Shown piece by piece: positions 60,060 through 64,000 of a stretch of 64,000 bases of DNA. The DNA is from a virus: the IMG/VR virus record IMGVR_UViG_3300027816_000074, positions 44,620 to 108,619 of that record, one strand, 5' to 3'. A model generated the notes under the pieces. It was not told the DNA's origin. It saw nothing but the letters and a program-made list of their open reading frames with translations, and ran no database searches. Position 1 is the stretch's first letter. Each line of letters begins with the position of its first letter. Position numbers and translations under genes: made by a program.

Positions 60060-61052
60060 ATGAGAATTTCTGATCTTATCGCTGAAGCTGGTCCTACTAG
60101 TTATGTACCCGCTAGTCCTGGAAGCCCTATTGTGGTGCCTACTCCACTAACACCACCAGCTACACCTACACCAAGTCCTAGTGCGCCTGCACCAACACCT
60201 TCAGGTCCTGATCCTGATAAAAGAGCAGAACGTCGTAGTAAGGTAGAGCGAGGTAGAAAAATACAGAGAAAAATACAGTCAGGTAAAAATTATCTAATTG
60301 ATCTAATTCAAGAACGTAGGAACGAGCCTGCATACAATAAGCTGGGCAGAGCTAGTTTTCTAAAACTTGGCGGTGCTACGACACGTATTCTAAGACTGAT
60401 AGGCTACGCAGATCTTGCTACTGGTTATTGGACAGACATTGCTATTGTAGAAAAGGAACTAGCTCGACAAGTTGCTGCTGGTGAAATTACCAAAGAGCAG
60501 GCCAATGAAGACTACAACGAAACTCGTAAACAGCTATTAGCCACAATCGTAACTATCATTGCTGCCAGTTCCTTTATCAAGTATGCTCTACGCACAGCCA
60601 TGGGTTTAAGATGGCTAGTTCGTGCGTTTGGTCTAGTAGAAACTGCTGCCACTGGCGGTCTCGGAATTGGATTATTAATTGCTTCTGAAATTGCTATGAC
60701 TTATTTTATGACTTGGGCCACCAGTGATGAAGGCAAGAAAACTATAGCAGAGATTATCACCTATCCAATCATTGGAGATATTAAAGCCAGCGATGCAATT
60801 GGCTTCCTAGCAACTGCACCAATTGACAAAGTCAAATCACTATTCAGTACATGGACTAAGAGTGATGCAAAGCCTAACAAGCCTGGAGATCCTGCAAAAC
60901 CAGATCAAGGACAGGGAACACAGCCAGCTGATGGTAAATGGAAACCTAATGGTCCTAAACCAGATCCTGCTAAACCCGGAGAACCAGGTTCCTACAGTCA
61001 GTTTGCAACAGATCCAGAACTGAAAAAAGCTCTACAGGCTGCTGGTCTTTAA
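60060..61052 (+). CDS. Proline-rich protein with two membrane-type segments
   Basis: 330 residues, function not recognised. Layout: MRISDLIAEAG start, a Pro/Thr/Ser-rich stretch (residues 17-50), a very basic segment (54-75), a helical core, two hydrophobic segments (about 159-178, TIVTIIAASSFIKYAL; about 196-219, GGLGIGLLIASEIAMTYFM), and a Pro/Lys/Gly-rich C-terminal region. No Shine-Dalgarno sequence is visible before the ATG, and an AATAAATA-like box ends only 7 nt upstream. It lies between the structured region and the tail hub genes and could be a structural or membrane-active protein. The 3' end overlaps the convergent small gene by 4 nt. Confidence 0.65.
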   Translation: MRISDLIAEAGPTSYVPASPGSPIVVPTPLTPPATPTPSPSAPAPTPSGPDPDKRAERRSKVERGRKIQRKIQSGKNYLIDLIQERRNEPAYNKLGRASFLKLGGATTRILRLIGYADLATGYWTDIAIVEKELARQVAAGEITKEQANEDYNETRKQLLATIVTIIAASSFIKYALRTAMGLRWLVRAFGLVETAATGGLGIGLLIASEIAMTYFMTWATSDEGKKTIAEIITYPIIGDIKASDAIGFLATAPIDKVKSLFSTWTKSDAKPNKPGDPAKPDQGQGTQPADGKWKPNGPKPDPAKPGEPGSYSQFATDPELKKALQAAGL

Positions 61053-61273
61053 ATTAAAGGAAGACCAGCTTCTTGGCTGGCTTTGAGATTTTCATCAATG
61101 ATGTTGGCCAGTATTTCTCTATCTTCATAACTGTAGAGATAGAACAGGTCAGTGCTGCTGACACCTCCCCGCATATACCAACTTATTCTAAAAATTTCGT
61201 GTTTTATCTGCTTGATTTGATTTTCAAAGCGGCTGATCAGTTTTTCAATGTCAGAGTTTGATTTAGTGATCAA
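61049..61273 (-). CDS. Small conserved protein adjacent to gp26 (YMRGG family)
   Basis: 74 residues. The core KHEIFRISWYMRGGVSSTDL followed by YSYEDREILANIIDENLKAS is a pattern I know from T4-like phages, where the gene sits next to the baseplate hub gene 26. The start overlaps the gp26 stop by 4 nt, so translation is coupled. A role in hub assembly is inferred only from this position. Confidence 0.72.
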   Translation of the reverse strand: MITKSNSDIEKLISRFENQIKQIKHEIFRISWYMRGGVSSTDLFYLYSYEDREILANIIDENLKASQEAGLPLI

Positions 61274-62094
61274 GCTTGATCGAAAAAATTTGCTTGATCC
61301 AATGTGATTTCAAGATCTACTTGATGTCCGCAATTAGAACACTTAGCAGGAAATTTAGGAATCTCTAATGCTGCCTGTGCTCGATCAAAGAATTCAGTGA
61401 CCTTGGCAAACAGTTCTCTATCTGAATTTCTAATCCATTCAGTAATGTGTTCAACATTATCAACAACATTTTCTAATGTTTCTACACTTTCTATACGAGC
61501 AATTATAGATTCAGCTTTGATTGCAGCCATTTCTTCGTAGACTGTATCAACAATTTTTTGCTGTTCTTCTTGATCTTGAAGTTCTAGTGCTTGATATAAT
61601 TGCCTACGAATTGCAAAATTTCTTAGATTAATTTCGGTGATTTGTTTGTAATTTAAAGGTCTAATATTAATTTTTATAGGGTCAATTATTAGAGTATTTT
61701 CTGCTTTAATGGCGCCTAAATGATCAATTATTGTTTTCAAATCAGCTTCGTAACTATTTTCATGCTGGCATTCACTACAGGTATGATCTATAGTCATTTT
61801 GTCCCCATAGGTTGCAATTCTAATGGCCACTAATAATAATTCTAGATCAAGACTAGGAACATTCCAAGCACTTTTAATATAAGGACAACAGCTTTCTATA
61901 ATTTTTACAGTAGCCTCACCGTTCAACAGCGCATCAGGGGTTTTGGCTAATACTTCATCCATGCCTGTCATGCCCATAATTGGTACATTATTAGAATCGC
62001 CGATAAACGAACCATTAGGATAATACATGCCTCTGCTGGGCAGTGACACAAATACTTTAGGTTGTCTAAAGTATTTTTGTAGCGGATTACTCAT
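61270..62094 (-). CDS. 26: Baseplate hub protein gp26 homologue
   Basis: 274 residues (T4: 208). The family blocks are FVSLPSRGMYYPNGSF, MTGMDEVLAKTPDALLNGEA, CCPYIKSAWNVPSLDLELLL, and AIRIATYGDKMTIDHTCSEC. Two CxxC pairs (CSEC in the middle, CSNCGHQ near the C-terminus) could bind a zinc ion. T4 gp26 is needed for assembly of the central hub. An exact minus-strand TATAAATA lies 28 nt upstream and GGAG stands just before the ATG. Confidence 0.85.
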   Translation of the reverse strand: MSNPLQKYFRQPKVFVSLPSRGMYYPNGSFIGDSNNVPIMGMTGMDEVLAKTPDALLNGEATVKIIESCCPYIKSAWNVPSLDLELLLVAIRIATYGDKMTIDHTCSECQHENSYEADLKTIIDHLGAIKAENTLIIDPIKINIRPLNYKQITEINLRNFAIRRQLYQALELQDQEEQQKIVDTVYEEMAAIKAESIIARIESVETLENVVDNVEHITEWIRNSDRELFAKVTEFFDRAQAALEIPKFPAKCSNCGHQVDLEITLDQANFFDQA

Positions 62095-62105
62095 TTTTTA
62101 CTCCA

Positions 62106-62113
62106 GATAAATA
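62106..62113 (+). promoter_or_regulatory. Candidate late promoter box (GATAAATA)
   Basis: GATAAATA on the plus strand, 41 nt upstream of the tape-measure-like start at 62155. By T4 spacing, transcription would begin near 62119, almost opposite the start predicted for the leftward promoter. Confidence 0.5.
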
Positions 62114-62122
62114 TAATACGAG

Positions 62123-62130
62123 TATTTATA
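62123..62130 (-). promoter_or_regulatory. T4-type late promoter box (TATAAATA, minus strand)
   Basis: The plus strand reads TATTTATA, an exact TATAAATA on the minus strand, 28 nt upstream of the gp26 start. It faces the rightward GATAAATA box with only 9 nt between the two motifs. Confidence 0.6.
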
Positions 62131-62154
62131 TACTCATATTTTAGGAAAAAATAA

Positions 62155-64000
62155 ATGCCTTTAGACCGCGGCGACATAGACATTATAAGCGAAGCATTTA
62201 AACGTGCTATGAAAGATGGCGGGCCGTCAATGCCTTCAGCTCCGTCTGTTCCAGGCGGAAAACCTCCTTCGCAGTGGACCAAAACAATAGATGCAGTAGG
62301 CGGTGAATTACTAGGATTAGGTAAAGCAGCTACTGGTATTGCGTCTGAAGGATTTGGCAAAATGCTGCAGGGCGGCGTTAAAGTATCTGATGGATTTAAC
62401 ATTGTCAGTCAAAATCTTATAGCATCAGACAGCCACATAGGTAAAGCACTTGGCGGTATAGCAAAAGTGGGCGGTAACATTGTTACTTCGCTTGAAGACA
62501 CTATAACCACATTAGACGGACTCAGTAACACCGGTGCTTCTTTTGGAAATAGTCTAGTAGAATTAAGAATGGCCAGTGCAGGTACAAGATTACCTCTTAG
62601 AGAGTTTAGTGAGGTAATTGCTAAGAACAGTACAGCATTTGCAAAACTACCAGGTGGTGTTAATGAAGGAGCAAAGTTATTTGCTAAAGCTAGTGAGGAG
62701 ATGTTTGACAAAAGCGGTCTAATTGATAATTTGACCAAAATGGGATATACCTCTACAGATTTGAACAGTATCCTAAGCTACACAATTAGTCAACAAAAAC
62801 GCTTAAATTTAAATGACGCTGAAGCAACAGCTAATGCTATAAAACAAGCAGAATCATTAGCGTTTGAGATGGATGCTATTGCCAAGATAACAGGCAAAAG
62901 TCGTAAAGAACAAGAAGACGAGTTAAGAAAACAAAAAGAAAACGGACAAGTAAGAGCAGCAGTTGACCTTGCCTTAAGAAAAGGTGGCGAAGGTGTAAAA
63001 ACAGCATTTGATTCTATGACCGCAGCCAGTAAAATAGCAGGGCCAGACTTTGCTAAACTACAAGAACAGATGTTTGCTATGGGTCGTCCTTCTAAAGACA
63101 TGGCAGAAAAGTTCGCTATGGCCGGAGGTGAAGCTCAAAGATTAATGAAAGCATCAGCTGATGCAGCTAAACGCGGCGACGAAGCTACTGCTAAACGTCT
63201 GACACAAGAAGCTGCTATAGCCTACGCTGCGAATCAAAGATCAGAAGCTATGATGACTCTAGCATCGCAAGGAAATCAGTCTGCTATAGAATCTAATCAG
63301 AATGTAGCAGCGTTTTCTGATCGGATGGCAGCTACTGCTAAAGAACTTAAAGTTGATCTTAACACTCGAGAAGGTCAAAGAAAAGTTTTAGAAAAGATTA
63401 ATGCAGATACTGCTAAAGAGCAAAAGTCAAACGGCGACGGTGTAACTAGGACAACAAAAGCTGTAACCAACAATCTAAACGATCTTTCTGCAGGCGTACA
63501 AAAAGCAACTTACGGACAATTACAGAATAACAAAGTTATTGGCAAAGCATTTGACGATTATTACAAGACTCTAGATGCTGCAAAAGGTAAAGATAATAAA
63601 ATACGAGCAGAAGCCGAACAAAAAACTGATAAAGCACTTACAAACTTGTTAGGTATGATTTCTGATCAAAGACCAGACAGTAAATCAATGATAGACGCAA
63701 TACAAAAGGGGCTAGCTGAGTCAAAAGAACGAGGTACAGGACTAACTGCTGACTCTGCAGAGATGAGAGGCTTACTGGCGTTCTTGAAAAATGATAAAAG
63801 TAAAGATGCATTAATGGCTACAATGGAAAAACAAGCCAAGGCTCAAAATATGGATACTAATAAGTATCTTCAAAACATATTAGCACAAGGTCCTGGTGCA
63901 ACTAAACAACTTGTTGACGCTGCTCTATCTGAAAGTAACAGACGGACTGCCGAAGAGCAAAGAAAAGCTCGACAGACTCCTGGAGAAAGTAGATTAGAAG
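62155..64000 (+). CDS. Tail tape-measure-like protein, N-terminal part (cut by window end)
   Basis: The frame stays open from the ATG at 62155 to the end of the window: 615 codons with no stop. AGGA lies 8 nt upstream. The protein begins MPLDRGDIDIISEAFKRAMK, then has a Gly/Ala-rich amphipathic region (GGELLGLGKAATGIASEGFG) and long Ala/Lys/Glu/Gln helices (QAESLAFEMDAIAKITGKS, KEQEDELRKQKENGQVRAAV). This is how phage tail-length tape-measure proteins look, and its place next to gp26 fits the T4 gp29 (hub/tail length) slot. Identity is inferred from composition and position. Confidence 0.7.
   Translation, partial: MPLDRGDIDIISEAFKRAMKDGGPSMPSAPSVPGGKPPSQWTKTIDAVGGELLGLGKAATGIASEGFGKMLQGGVKVSDGFNIVSQNLIASDSHIGKALGGIAKVGGNIVTSLEDTITTLDGLSNTGASFGNSLVELRMASAGTRLPLREFSEVIAKNSTAFAKLPGGVNEGAKLFAKASEEMFDKSGLIDNLTKMGYTSTDLNSILSYTISQQKRLNLNDAEATANAIKQAESLAFEMDAIAKITGKSRKEQEDELRKQKENGQVRAAVDLALRKGGEGVKTAFDSMTAASKIAGPDFAKLQEQMFAMGRPSKDMAEKFAMAGGEAQRLMKASADAAKRGDEATAKRLTQEAAIAYAANQRSEAMMTLASQGNQSAIESNQNVAAFSDRMAATAKELKVDLNTREGQRKVLEKINADTAKEQKSNGDGVTRTTKAVTNNLNDLSAGVQKATYGQLQNNKVIGKAFDDYYKTLDAAKGKDNKIRAEAEQKTDKALTNLLGMISDQRPDSKSMIDAIQKGLAESKERGTGLTADSAEMRGLLAFLKNDKSKDALMATMEKQAKAQNMDTNKYLQNILAQGPGATKQLVDAALSESNRRTAEEQRKARQTPGESRLE

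Noticed and set aside
62091-63101. Three minus-strand open frames
   Set aside because: They are shadows of the rightward tape-measure-like gene, which stays open from 62155 to the window end with a good ribosome-binding site.

Overview
The window is a continuous piece of a large, AT-rich, T4-like marine myovirus genome. It encodes the T4 baseplate and tail set (homologues of gp48, gp53, gp5, gp25, gp6 and gp26), the late sigma factor gp55, the gp46/gp47 recombination nuclease and the FEN-type RNase H. Many small conserved proteins are of the kind seen in T4-like cyanophages and pelagiphages. No tRNA, integrase, transposase, CRISPR array or photosynthesis gene is visible, so the host cannot be named. 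Both ends are open: the 3' end of queE lies at the left and an unfinished tape-measure-like gene at the right.

Layout. (1) 1-7553, plus strand: queE end, rnh, small phage genes, a MoxR ATPase / VWA-metallopeptidase pair with each gene behind its own perfect-consensus sigma70-type promoter, further small genes, and thyX. (2) 7543-24481: an accessory island in two converging blocks. It holds four radical SAM enzymes, two 2-oxoglutarate-oxygenase-like proteins, an SDR, two tandem SGNH-hydrolase-like proteins, four glycosyltransferase-like proteins in two paralogous pairs, a GT10-like protein and a methyltransferase with an N-terminal repeat array. Overlapping stop/start codons tie the genes together. 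The likely theme is synthesis or remodelling of a surface glycan or another small-molecule modification. (3) 24559-55172, minus strand: virion genes, comprising a structural protein, three fibre paralogues, a 4599-residue giant protein, gp6, gp25, gp5, a large hub-like protein, gp53 and gp48. (4) 55248-59567, plus strand: gp55, gp47, gp46 and two small genes. (5) 59568-60059: a gene-free stretch dense in hairpins, probably a large structured RNA. (6) 60060-64000: a membrane-segment protein, gp26 with a small partner, and the start of a tape-measure-like gene.

Regulation. Three promoters have exact TTGACA-N17-TATAAT and would be read by host sigma70 early in infection; one of them drives the late sigma gene 55. 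The gp55-type late box (NATAAATA; T4 TATAAATA) lies just upstream of several virion genes and at the head of one island block. Two intergenic regions carry opposing promoters whose elements overlap or face each other.

Most worth following up: the structured RNA region, the MoxR/VWA pair with its palindromic promoter spacer, the giant protein's seven-bladed propeller with carbohydrate-binding-like inserts, and the radical SAM/oxygenase/glycosyltransferase island with its repeat-fused methyltransferase.
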